Below, piece after piece: positions 23,045 to 33,720 of a DNA stretch of 64,000 nt (positions are counted from its first letter, which is position 1; each line of letters starts with the position of its first letter). The stretch lies in the NCBI GenBank assembly GCA_029718625.1, contig CM056389.1, forward strand, positions 14,656,452 to 14,720,451, written 5' to 3'. The position numbers and the translations under genes were made by a program. The stretch is from Synaphobranchus kaupii. Lineage: Eukaryota; Chordata; Actinopteri; Anguilliformes; Synaphobranchidae. Below the pieces are notes generated by a model. That model was not told the DNA's origin. It saw nothing but the letters and a program-made list of their open reading frames with translations, and made no database searches.

Positions 23045-23148
23045 CAGCGTTTCCCAGCGGAAGATGTTGCTATAGAAACAAATCCAGTTTTCTGAGAGGT
23101 AGAGTCGTCCCTGCAGGAGGATGTCCCTTTGCAGGGCGCAGGAGTAGT
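23045..23148 (-). CDS. gramd1b: gramd1b exon 4, GRAM domain
   Basis: This 104-bp exon completes Asp108 and encodes residues 109-142: YSCALQRDILLQGRLYLSEN then WICFYSNIFRWETL. The motif GRLYLSENWICFYSN is the GRAM signature of this family. The acceptor is 'ctggcag' and the donor 'gtacgg' after ACGCTG. It fits exon 3 (phase 1) and exon 5 (phase 0). Confidence 0.98.
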
Positions 23149-23804
23149 CTGCCAGCAAGAGGTGAAAGGTCATTACTACGGAAACACAGCTAAGATTGAC
23201 CTCTGACCCTCCAGTCTACAATGCTCTCCCAGAAAAACCGATATCCACTTTTCCATGTTTGGTTACATTTGGAAGCTTGTAGGCTAGAGTTTCAGAACAT
23301 CTTTCTTAATCAAATTTCCATTAAGGTTTGAGTCATTGAAGAAAGTCCCTGAGACCACAGCAGCATCTGCAGCATCAATTTGGTTATGCTTTTTTCAAGA
23401 GCTTTGTGAAAACGTAAATGCCACACCTTTATACCGAGACAAAGTAGCACCCATTGGATCACAGTAACATGTCTGTCTGGCATCAAATATTAAACGGGAC
23501 GATTGTTGAACAACAACATATTACATTTTCAGACGACTGCCAATTTACTTATTCAGTTAACTAAGTAACTTGGCAACGTGTATTCTGGTTCTTAACTCTT
23601 AACCAAAGAGACTAACAGTGACCTTTAATTTCTGAGTTCACTCACTAGCACCCTGCACCCCACATGTAGTAACATGAGGTTACTAAAAACAGACAAAACA
23701 CCCACGTTACTTCCATTTGCTTATCTCTGGAAAAAAACAAAAACAATCATGGTTTCTTTTCTTCTACAGACCTCCTTTATATAGCTGCATTAAATTACAG
23801 AACT

Positions 23805-23934
23805 GTCGGAGTTAGGCAGACAGGGTAGAAAAGCTGATTGTAATACTCTGACAGTGTGTCCTTTGAAGCGGCTGGCTGTTGTACAGCTGTGTTGGGGTCA
23901 CTGCTTAGAGGAAGTACAGAAAATACACACGCAT

Positions 23935-23993
<59 letters not shown>

Positions 23994-24095
23994 TCTAATC
24001 TTACTGAGTTAGACAGACAGGGTCAAAAAGCTGATTGTAATTCTCTGACAGTGTGTCCTTTGAAGTGGCTGGCTGTTGTACAGCTGTGTTAGGGG
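23805..24095. repeat. 80-bp direct repeat around a (CA)n tract
   Basis: A block with AAAAGCTGATTGTAAT, CTCTGACAGTGTGTCCTTTG and GGCTGGCTGTTGTACAGCTG occurs at about 23810-23890 and again at about 24005-24085. Between them is a (CA)n microsatellite (about 23937-23990). The copies differ by a few substitutions. Confidence 0.9.
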
Positions 24096-24215
24096 AAGTA
24101 CAGGAAGGTTGCGATGGGACTGTGTATGTGTCTGTGTAAAGAGTATCGGGTGTGATTATACACCCCTCCCCGCTGTGGTAAAGGGTACATTGATTTCACC
24201 AAAGTGCTGTCTCAC

Positions 24216-24300
24216 CCACGATGAGCCGCTCGGAGTCGGGCAGCTGCTTGAAGAGCTTCCTGAAGTCCTCATTGCGCTGCTTATACGTGGGACTCAAGAC
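24216..24300 (-). CDS. gramd1b: gramd1b exon 3, start of GRAM domain
   Basis: This 85-bp exon encodes residues 80-107, VLSPTYKQRNEDFRKLFKQL then PDSERLIV, with one base of Asp108. It is nearly identical to human. It starts in phase 0 after acceptor 'catccaccag', so it can be joined both to the microexon at 35667-35687 and to the candidate alternative first exon at 26715. The donor is 'gtgaga'. Confidence 0.98.
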
Positions 24301-24354
24301 CTGGTGGATGAAAATCACAGAAACATTGAGAGACGAGGGAAATAAACTCATGCA

Positions 24355-24365
24355 CACACGCACAT

Positions 24366-24406
<41 letters not shown>

Positions 24407-24411
24407 TGCAC

Positions 24412-24447
<36 letters not shown>

Positions 24448-24605
24448 TACACACCCATGCACACTCACACACACACACATACACACACAGGCATGCGTAC
24501 ACACACACACACACACACACGCATGCACACGCATACACAGGCATGTGTACACATACACACACACAAGCACGCACGCATCACAACTCTCACACGCAAACAC
24601 ACACA
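24355..24605. repeat. Compound (CA)n microsatellite
   Basis: About 250 bp of CA dinucleotides with interruptions such as ACGCATGCACA lie just upstream of the exon 3 acceptor. Long open frames on both strands (poly-His/Thr and poly-Val/Cys) are by-products. Confidence 0.95.
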
Positions 24606-26700
24606 GATGACCCTCATGCCACGGAGTGAGATGCACTATATGCTGGTTAAACCACCTCACTGCCCCCACTCTCCACTCCACTCAGACCAAACGCTGACAG
24701 ATTGTCTCTCCCCTGCTGCATGTGAGAGCGTGACACGCACAGCCACAGAGCCAATGAGAGACCCATATCTGCAGCATGCGGGGCCCAGCCACCGGGTGGC
24801 GCCCTCCCCTGCTCCTAAACAGCCATATCCATCTCCCTCCTCAGAGGGCTGGCAACCACCCCACACTATGCATCTGTCTGCTTTCAGCGCACTCACAACA
24901 GCTAAACGTCTTTTCAGAGCGCTTCAGGACGAGCAATGCTTCAGCACTGTGACCAATCGGAGAGAGTTTACCGGCTTCTGGTCCCGCCCCACCGGCCTCA
25001 GCGGCAGAGCCAGAGAAAAGAAACGTTGCGGCCGTTGGGTGGGGCAACACACATGGTTCTGTCAGCCTGAGGCTCACCCCCAGGGAACGACGGGAATAGT
25101 GCCAGCCTGACTGGTACCAGGTACACAAGTCCACACACGTTACTCTTTAACTTTTGACCTACGAGGAGTTAGTGTACCTCCTCTGCAAACGAGACAATTA
25201 AAGATCATAATTATGAAAACTTCACATCAAATCAAACCTATAAAACCTGTGAAGACCCCCCGTTTTATTACAGCTTAATGGCCTCATATATTGATCCAAT
25301 AGCATATTTCTTTGGATTCATGCGAAATATGTGCTCCCCGTCAACTCTGTCCTTCTGGAGTCAGTGCTGTGCCTCGCACACTTGCACAAGAAGCATGCAA
25401 ACTCCTCTCATACATTCCCCTGTGAGCAAGCAGCTATATTCCACCCTACATGCCACACACAGAATGGTAACCCACGGGCACCTGCTGGGCCACTGAGAGA
25501 AACTCATGCAGTTACAACCTGAACTGAACCCACCCTACCGCTGGTGGAATGAACTCAGTTATAACCAGCTAAGGACATAACACAGCCCAGGGCTCAACCA
25601 GCAGTGCCAAGTCCATAGCTGTCAGACTGCTGTCCAGCTGGGTTTTTTGGTGTGTTCCAGCACTTCAGTGATTCATGTAAGTCGCTGATTGGCTGATGAG
25701 TCCCTCACCTTGTTTCTAATTTGGCTGCTCTTTGAAAGGAAACCACAAAAACCTGCCGGCACTGCAGCCCTCCAGGACTCGAGTTTGACACCCCTGGTTT
25801 GGACATTAAGGTGGGGAAAGGACCATGAAACTCAGAAATCTGTCTTATTTTTTCTTCACGTGACCGTGGCCATAGCTGGATATGTGCCACCTACTGAGCA
25901 TGAGAGGCCTGAACATGCCATTTCTTTTATAGAGGCCTAGGCTGTCAGCTTATCTATGTGACAGAGCAGAGCTTTGGTCACTCCTTATTGGTGGACTGCA
26001 GCGAGCGAACAATGCCACATTCTTCTGCCTGTGCCGGAGAAGAGCCTCCCCTGCTTCAACGTGCCTGCTCTGCCTGAGCCAGAAAACTGGTTTGTGCTGT
26101 TTAAAGATGAAGTGACACACTGTCACTGCATCACACACACGCACACGCACACGCACACACACAGCGAAAGCAATTTGAAAAGTCAACTACATATACCAAT
26201 GGCTCCAGGAATAGCATTCATCTATCACAATACTAGATATTCCTTCACTTGCTGTCTGCATGCCGTTTTTAAGTGATGGGCCCAATGCCCAACAAAAAAC
26301 TGAACGCAGTGACATTTTGACTATGAGCAGATAGTACTGAGCAGATAGAAACCAAATTAAAGAACACAAGGAGGCCTGCCAGAATGCTGTGGGTTGCTCC
26401 TTATGCCTCCGTCTCTAAGCACAAAGACAATCATCTGAGCAACTTGGACTATATATAAAAGAGTAAAAACAGCAGAGGAGAGTGAGATCTCGCTGGGACT
26501 ACAGCATATTCTCATGACTCCAACAGCACCTGGCTGCTCCATCTCTTCACACACAATTGGCCTTTAGCCTGGCCAGCCCCACCCAACCCAAGAGTCCAAA
26601 TAGCTGACGACTCATGCGTTTGGGATTCTGGTGAAGGAACGATAGCCTTGTTTTGGAAAAGGACCTGTGGAGATTTCAGCATAGCCCCCCCCCCCCGGTC
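24606..26700 (-). other. gramd1b: gramd1b long intron 2, part adjoining exon 3
   Basis: No coding exon was recognised. It contains a fragment of a hAT-like MITE end at about 25755-25797 (AACCTGCCGGCACTGCAGCC up to GTTTGACACCCCTG) and (CA)n at about 26133-26163. The open frames are short and uncharacteristic. Confidence 0.5.
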
Positions 26701-26714
26701 CCATGGACACTCAC

Positions 26715-26819
26715 GGCTGGTATATCCTCTGATTCCCGGTCCTCCCAGCCTGCCCGCGACGCCAGTACAGCCTCCAATATGACCTCCCAGTTCAACTGCA
26801 TGTCCATCAGCGCTTCCAT
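26715..26819 (-). CDS. gramd1b: Candidate alternative first coding exon of gramd1b
   Basis: An ATG at 26817-26819 in an excellent Kozak context (ATCACCATGG) opens 35 codons: MEALMDMQLNWEVILEAVLA then SRAGWEDRESEDIPA. They end at a strong donor, GCC/gtgagt, in phase 0. Exon 3 at 24300 also begins in phase 0, so the join would read EDIPA-VLSPT and give a protein with intact GRAM, ASTER and membrane parts. The same frame is open upstream for 166 further codons, to 27317, through a GC-rich, CpG-dense stretch, so a longer N-terminus or an upstream-spliced form is possible. I do not recognise the 35 residues, so this is inference from signals, not from homology. Confidence 0.5.
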
Positions 26820-27317
26820 GGTGATCACCCTAGCCTCTGGAAATTGTATCGTTCCTTCAGGTCCTTCCGCTAATAATTCAGCGCAGTGCTGCGGTTCAGC
26901 CTGTCCCCCTTGTTGGTCTGTCTGGTAGAACGCTATTGGGGAGATGCGCGTGTATTTGGGTGTTTTCGGTAGACCGTAACGCCCTTTGGAGTGCTGCTCC
27001 ACGCTGCTCCAGCCCCCGCCCCTGCCCGGCGGTTCGGCTCTCGCACGGGGCTCCAGCCACGGCCGCTTGTCCTGCAGTAACCCCTGGCTCCCCAGTGACA
27101 CGTCGTTTATTATCGCGCCTCTCTTCCGGGGGGGGGGGGCGCCTGAGGGCAGCTCCAGCTGCTGCAGCTTCCTCACCGCAGAGAAACCGTCTCCCGCACG
27201 GCGACTCCACGGACCCGAGACGCAGCAGCGTCCTCGACGGTAACCTTGACCGATGGCACCCTTAGCGGCCCGAGTGCCTGTACCGAGACTCAACAATGCT
27301 ACACTCCAATATTCCAA
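26820..27317 (-). promoter_or_regulatory. gramd1b: CpG-rich block, candidate alternative gramd1b promoter/5'UTR
   Basis: From about 26980 to 27260 the sequence is much richer in G+C and CG dinucleotides than its surroundings. It includes long GC runs and a G run at 27129-27138. It lies directly upstream of the Kozak ATG at 26817 on the gramd1b strand. This looks like a CpG-type promoter or 5'UTR, but the open frame through it means part may be coding. Confidence 0.4.
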
Positions 27318-28398
27318 TGCCTAGAGTGTGAAGCCACTGGGGGCAAGTCCATAGAGCGTTAGTCGTTTTCCCAGCTTTGTGGAAGAGAGGGGGATCAGAT
27401 TACAAACCAGGAGCCTCTGCTCTCAGGACAAGTGCCCACCTAGGAGGATGCCCCCTGCAATTCCGCAGCTGCCAAGCCCCTGTTTTGGGACAGAGCCCTT
27501 TCCCATCCAGAAATGACAGCGATGTCAGCAACTCTCACACCGACAAGAACACTGGCCCTAATTTTACCCTTTCACAAGGCACAAGGATCCACCGGGAAGG
27601 GAACTGAACAATAATGTTTAACATCTGCAGGGTCCACTCCAAGCAGATGGTCCTCACACTCCGGAGTTAAAAATAAGAGTGGATTGTAACGCAGGATGTC
27701 TGTAGCACCGGCTGTGATGCAGTCACGTTTGGCCACATCTGCATCCACAAATCAAGTCACGGCAAAGTCATCAGGCCAAAAGAACTTGCTCTGGAAAAAC
27801 TTTTAAGTAAAAAGATGCGCCAACAAGAAGGTTCCGAACATTTCAGCCACGCTTTCAAAAACGTCCGTTAACAGGATGTCCGCATTTTGCTGTCCGCAAT
27901 GAAAACGTCGCTTGTTTGCTGTGAGTTCCAGTTCAGCCACTCTGTGGAGAGGTTTGGCCTGTTCCTCAACAACACCCAAAAGAATGTTCAAAATCCATAA
28001 AGAAAACAGTCTGTCTGCGCAGAACTGAAAAATGAAAAACTGTCACCGTCTCGTGGCTCCAGAATCCAGCCTCTCCTCTTCTCCGTAGGTGCCAGAACAG
28101 ACACAATCTGTCACACTGACCCTGAAAATATAATGCTCTCCCTGGTAACAGATATAAAACTGGCCCCAAGACCGACAGTTACATATTAACCACAAGGCAA
28201 ACAGTTAGTGCTGGCAGTGACTGGTACCCAAACGTGCCAGTCCCATGGCGTTAACACAAAAATCCTCCAGCCCTCTCCCTGCCTCACTCTCTCATCGGCT
28301 CTGTGATTCTTAGAAAACAACTTTCCAGGAGCAGTGTGGTGTGGGTGGAGTATGTTTGTGTGTGTGTGAGAGTGTGGGTGAGTGCATGAGAGTGACAG

Positions 28399-28407
28399 AG
28401 AGAGGAA

Positions 28408-28471
<64 letters not shown>
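28399..28471. repeat. (AG)n microsatellite
   Basis: This is a GA-rich tract of about 70 bp with one AAGAGAG interruption, inside intron 2 of gramd1b. Confidence 0.95.
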
Positions 28472-28474
<3 letters not shown>

Positions 28475-31400
28475 AGGGAGGGACGTAGGGTAGGAGGAGA
28501 CTCAGTAATACTCTTGTTGCTTTCTGAAGTACACTTTCTCCTGGGCCAACTGGAAGTCAGACTGTTACAGAAACCAAGATCAGGCCCGGGAGCTCGGGGT
28601 TCATAACAGCGTCCATCTCTGTCAGAATAACTGGCCATGTAGAGCATATGGACACGAAGACGTCCAAACCTGCTCCTTATACTCTTCCACCGCACAGGGG
28701 GCTCCACAAACTGTCACACAAATACACTTTCAGTATTAAATCAAGTGCATCATAGCCCGAGGAGGCATGTTTAATCCATTTAGGACTCATACGAGTCAAA
28801 TTAACACTGAACACATTCCACTGTGCGGACAGGATCCGTGATGCCAATTAAAAATGAGTCACAAGATCCTGCATTGTGAGACAGAGCTCTCTCTGGACTC
28901 TCAGTGATCATAAGTGATGTCTGATGCTCTTTGGACACGGGGAGGTTTTTGGCCTTGCCGAGAACACGTTCAATTCTCCCAACACTGCTGGGAAGTAAAG
29001 AAATAAATAACTGACATCGTTGAAAGCAACATTACACAGGAAACCACTGGCTGATCTTGGCCACTGTTTCCGAGGTGTGGCCTCGGTTGCTCAAGACATC
29101 CGAACTTGTGCCTTTTTTTTTTTTTTTGGTGATTTGTATTGGGAGATGCAGGGGACGAGAGGGCCCATCACAGAGCCGGCCTTTGTGTTGGAGGCTTCCT
29201 CAGAGTAAACACTGTAGCCAGGCCAAGGCCAGCCCTCCCTCTTTCCCTCTCTCTCCCTCTCTCTCTCTCTCACCCATCCAGGGGTGAATGAACTCCAAGC
29301 TGCCTCTAATGGGAAGGGAAGGGTGGAGGGAGGGGGTGCCTCTCATGCCATAACAGTGAATCACAGCACCCCCCCCCCCCACACACATACACACACACAC
29401 ACACACACGGTCTCCTCCCCCACATGCCTGTCCACATAAAGCCTGTCAGTACTGCCTATAGAACATCACTTTCCTTCCACCTTCTCCATTACTGTCTCCT
29501 TTTCAGTCCCTGCTTTTAATGCTTTTGCTCCCAAATTTGGAACATCCGGCTGCAATTACAGCCCCATATCACTGCTGCCGCTTCCTCCGTAGATTCTTCA
29601 TCACTGCCTTGGCAACGGAGCCCTTACGGCTGAGAGAGACACGACTCTTTTTGCCTCACGCGATGGCTCTCCTTGCAGCTTCACACAAACGGTGAAATCC
29701 ACATTAGCCTCTGCGGTGTTTGTATCAGCCATCCGATTGCCTGAGCAAAGCCATTTGTTTCACTTAGCCCTGGCCGTTTGACTGTAACTCAGTGGGGCTG
29801 GAGACCTAATCAGAACAGCACATGCCGGTGAGTCATGGTTTATGGCCCAAGTCAGTTTCACGGCCAGCCCTAGACCTGCGGGCACAGCCCCATCCATCAG
29901 ACATTAACTGGCAGCAGGACAGTGCAGCCTCGGTGTAAGCCACTTATTACGCCATCCCGCTTCGAGGAGGCGAACCAATCCAAGAGGGTACAACCAGTTC
30001 CTGTGCTCTCTTCACTGCGAAGGCAGGGACTCATTGCAGACAGGAAGTCATTTCAATTATCATTATACCTCAAGCAGAATGCACCTCTTTGGCTCCCACC
30101 AATGATTTCAAGTGACTAACAGTGCACAGCACGTGACCACATTTCTTATTCCCCTCCCTAAGGATTAAGGGTTAAGGTCAATTTCCTTTAAATTCAGTCA
30201 AATCAGGAAATTAATTGCCATTCGATTCCATTCAAATTGAAAAATGCAAATTTTGCTCCACAAGGATTTATTAATGACCTGTATTTAACTTAATTTCGTA
30301 ATTTAACAGACTGAAGTGGAATTGACCCTAAGCCTGCTAGAGATGTGTGGACGCTGCAGGTGAAGTGAATTGCAGTTGCTGTGTCCAGGGTAGCCCTGTG
30401 GGTACAGGAAAAATGTCATAAGGCACAGGGAGGAGCCGAGGTTCCCGATTCCATTTTGGGGAGAGGGTGGGGGGCGAGTCACAAGATGAATCAATTAGCC
30501 ATATAGCGCTGACCCGTTTAACAAAAGGCAGCGCGGATCGTGAGAGAGCCGCATAGACCCTGCGACTAGAGCCATTCCCCCACAATGCTCCCTTTGTGAG
30601 GGCGCCCAGCTTATCTGCTCTGATGTTATAGAGGCCACATCCAGATCAGGAGTTTCCCAAATTCAACACCCTCAGGCCACAAAGAAGCCCTTTTCACTCC
30701 ACTGTTTGTTTTCCATGGGAAATGGGGCTTTACATATGCAGGCAAAAACAGAATCACAGAGCCTCATGATATGTCCGAGGCAACACTCAAGAATCAATCA
30801 AAACCAATCAGAATCAAGAGATTTTAAGGAAAAGTGCAATTCAATCAAACAAAGATAACAATAATGAAGAAAATGAAAAATAAAGTGACTTTGGCAACGG
30901 AGATGTGGAAAGTTTTAGGGCAGGTCGTCAGAACTCACAGCCAATGGCGGCTATTGGTAACATACTGACACCGTTGGACATGAGCTAGCAAACATCCCGG
31001 GCCCTTTGAACTGGGCAAAGTTATTTGGGTTGGAACTTTATCATATGCTTACAGTAACTGTACCATTCCAACGTGGAGAGGGTGTGTTGTTTCAGTATTT
31101 GCAGATTGTTAAGGCATTTTCCAAGTTATATAGAGAAAAAAACAAAAAACGGTTTGCTTCAAAACAAACTCCCGTTTCCAGAACGCTGCTCATAACGAAA
31201 CTGCATCAGTTTGGAATTATCTTGGCTATTACATCTCTAAGAGGAAATGATACTGTAAACAGTTTACTCCTTCATTTGTTTTTGACTTTATTAATGGTCG
31301 TTGCCTTCCGGTTCTGTCTAAGACGGAAGGTATGGCGACATGTGGGAAAGTTGTGAATTGGTAGTATACTGTCACACCTAAACAGAGTTAAACCATTTTG

Positions 31401-32200
31401 AGATCACACTCCCAACATACTGAAAAGTATTATTCATTATAAACCAGGCGGTGAAAATCCTCAAGGAATTCTGCTATTGCCGGTACTTTAAAGGTTTTTT
31501 TTTGTGAGGATATAGAAAGAAATCCTTCAAGTCTCCACTGCATACAGAAGCTATTACAGTTATTACAGGCTCAGAAATGGGACTCGCATGTTATTTCATA
31601 ACTGAGCTGCGCGCAGTTATGTCTGGTCGAGCCCTGAGGAGGGCGACATTGAGCATGTGGGCAGTTCTCAGGCAGCTGGATGTAGAAGCAGTGTTAGAGC
31701 GCAGACTTGGGCTGACGCGTTACGCACGCCATGTTTCAGCACTGCCACCTGATCCATGCCTGCATGCGTGCACACCCAGATCCCGTTATGATTGGCTGAA
31801 AACCCACAGCCTTCTTCTCAAAAGAGGAATTATGGGAATGCTCCATTCGCTTCTGTGTTCTTTGGACATGTCATATTGTTGATGGGGGGTATGCAGGAGT
31901 GGGTAGCAGACCTGCCTGAAATATGGGTTTGAAATGCTTTAACCCTTTAGATGAGGGTAAAATTTCTGCTAAAGTTCGTTCTGAACGTAGGGAAAATATA
32001 TTCTTTGAGAAATTTCAGGATTTATTTGTCATTTAGGCACAGGCTGGTTTCTAAAGAGTTAACCATTTTTTAAAAATTATTTGAGCCAGGTCTGTTAGAT
32101 AGATTTTGGCAAGTCTAAAATTTTCATGGGTAAATGGTTAATGGTTGATGTGGCCACGCTGGGTAATGTTACAACACAGTTCGGCAGCCAGGTGGAAACA
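28472..32200 (-). other. gramd1b: gramd1b long intron 2, middle part
   Basis: I see no supportable exon. Simple tracts include (T)n at 29107-29121 and a C run plus (CA)n at 29370-29408. Open frames such as 31006-31356 (+) have no recognised similarity and no useful splice sites. Confidence 0.5.
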
Positions 32201-32215
32201 ACGTGCTGCCTAGAA

Positions 32216-32290
32216 CCTGGGTTTTCAACAGGGGGTCCATGAAGGTACTACAGGGGGGACCCTGGCCAAACTCGGTATGCAATGACTATA

Positions 32291-32343
<53 letters not shown>

Positions 32344-32504
32344 TTTGGCAAAATATTTCAAAATGTAAAGCCTTTTGTAAAATGTAACTCTTTTTTAACT
32401 TATGATGGGGGTCCCCTGGATGCCTTTGAGCCTGGGTGGGGGTCCCCTGGATGCCTTTGAGCCTGGGTGATGGTCCCTGAATAAGAAAAGGTTGAAAACC
32501 CCTG
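32216..32504. mobile_element. hAT-like MITE with perfect 8-bp target duplication
   Basis: The left end is CCTGGGTTTTCAACAGGGGG and the right end, reverse complemented, is CAGGGGTTTTCAACC. The element is flanked on both sides by the identical 8-mer gcctagaa (32208-32215 and 32505-32512), the target-site length of hAT transposons. The 289-bp element has no coding capacity. It contains an (AT)n microsatellite at about 32286-32341 and a tandem duplication of GGGGGTCCCCTGGATGCCTT. Confidence 0.9.
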
Positions 32505-32639
32505 GCCTAGAAGAAAAGAGCGCCCCCTAATGATCACGCAGAGAGGTGTGACAGAAATGTACCAATCAAAAAAGATGAAATATTGAAGAATACAGGCAAG
32601 GCTTACTCTCAGGAGGTACTGTCTGTCATGCTGGAGAGA

Positions 32640-32956
32640 AAGAGGAGGAGGACGACACACAAAGAACAAAAATACCATGGAATAAAAAAGGCACAGAAGA
32701 GGAGGACACACAAAGAACAAAAATACCATAGAATAAAAAAGCACAGAAGAGGAGGACACACAAAGAACAAAAATACCATAGAATAAAAAAGGCACAGAAG
32801 AGGAGGACACACAAAGAACAAAAATACCATAGAATAAAAAAGCACAGAAGAGGAGGACACACAAAGAACAAAAATACCATAGAATAAAAAAGCACAGAAG
32901 AGGAGGACACACAAAGAATAAAAATACCATAGAATAAAAAAAGGCACAGAAGAGGA
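32640..32956. repeat. 50-bp minisatellite, left part
   Basis: About six copies of a 50-51-bp unit share GGACACACAAAGAACAAAAA and TACCATAGAATAAAAAAG. The core AAAGAAC recurs at 32661, 32712, 32762, 32813 and 32863. The array continues after an insertion at 32957-33655. Confidence 0.94.
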
Positions 32957-33655
32957 GGGCTGTGTCCGAATCAGCACCCTTCCATAAAATTGAGTAGGCT
33001 TGTTGAGTAGACAGGACTATAACAAAGTTAAGTAGGTGAAAGTTTATCTAAATGTAGTATACCTAAATCCCCTGTATGATATACTTACTTCCGGGGTTTC
33101 ACTAAGTATATTCGGGAGCATACTTTTCAAGAAGTACGCAAACATTTTGGTTGCATAAATAATTAATTATGACTTGGTCATGGTAATTACGACAGCTTTG
33201 TTTTAAAAAATAAGATGCAGCTTCACTGATGTTTTCCTTCAATAACAACAAAAACAACACCTGTCTTACAATATTTCCACAGCACGGTTGGAAAATAGTA
33301 AGGAGGGTATTTTTTTGCGTACTGCACATTGCGTACTAAATAGTACACATTAAACAGCAGTACAGTACAAAGTATACAGGAGACAGGGCACAGGGGCCAC
33401 AGAGCCCTATCTACTGCGTCCTGTGTACTGTGTGCTAGCCTGCTGTACACTACTTGCTGTATACTGTTTAGTGACATGCAGTATGCAAAAAATATCCTCA
33501 ATTCTATTATTAGCGAAAACCAGGAAATAAGTATATAATCCGGGTTTATTAAGAACTCAATTTTCAGAATTGTCGCATACTTAACAACCTTTTAGAAAAG
33601 TATATTCAACTGGAATACACAATAGTAGGCAAGTGCGCTCATTTGGACATGGCCC
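32957..33655. mobile_element. TIR element inserted inside a minisatellite
   Basis: The left end GGGCTGTGTCCGAATCAGC and the right end (reverse complement GGGCCATGTCCAAATGAGC) form imperfect terminal inverted repeats. The sequence to the left stops in the middle of a 50-bp minisatellite unit, and the sequence to the right (from 33656) resumes with AGGACACAAAGAACAAAAAT. The element therefore landed in the array. It is about 699 bp, with no transposase frame, rich in AGTA/TACT palindromic words. The superfamily is unclear. Confidence 0.75.
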
Positions 33656-33720
33656 AGGACACAAAGAACAAAAATACCATAGAACAAAAAAAGGCAGAGA
33701 AGCAAAGAACAGGACGACAG
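33656..33720. repeat. 50-bp minisatellite, right remnant
   Basis: This single partial unit contains ACAAAGAACAAAAATACCAT followed by AGAACAAAAAAAGGCAGAGA. It matches the array at 32640-32956 and is separated from it by the inserted TIR element. Confidence 0.85.

Noticed and set aside
24196..24681. 161-codon minus frame as a stand-alone protein
   Set aside because: Only the last part is gramd1b exon 3. The rest is read-through of a (CA)n microsatellite.
26820..27317. A start codon at 27317 for the alternative exon
   Set aside because: The codon at that point is TTG, not ATG. The first ATG in this frame is the Kozak-type one at 26817-26819.
28186..28707. Minus-strand frame (PVRWKSIRSRFGRLRVHMLY and so on) as another gramd1b exon
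   Set aside because: The N-terminal part looks somewhat protein-like, but I found no donor in a phase that fits exon 3. The frame runs into an (AG)n microsatellite.
31006..31356. 116-codon plus-strand frame with hydrophobic end
   Set aside because: No recognised similarity, no exon signals, AT-rich, and inside an intron on the opposite strand.
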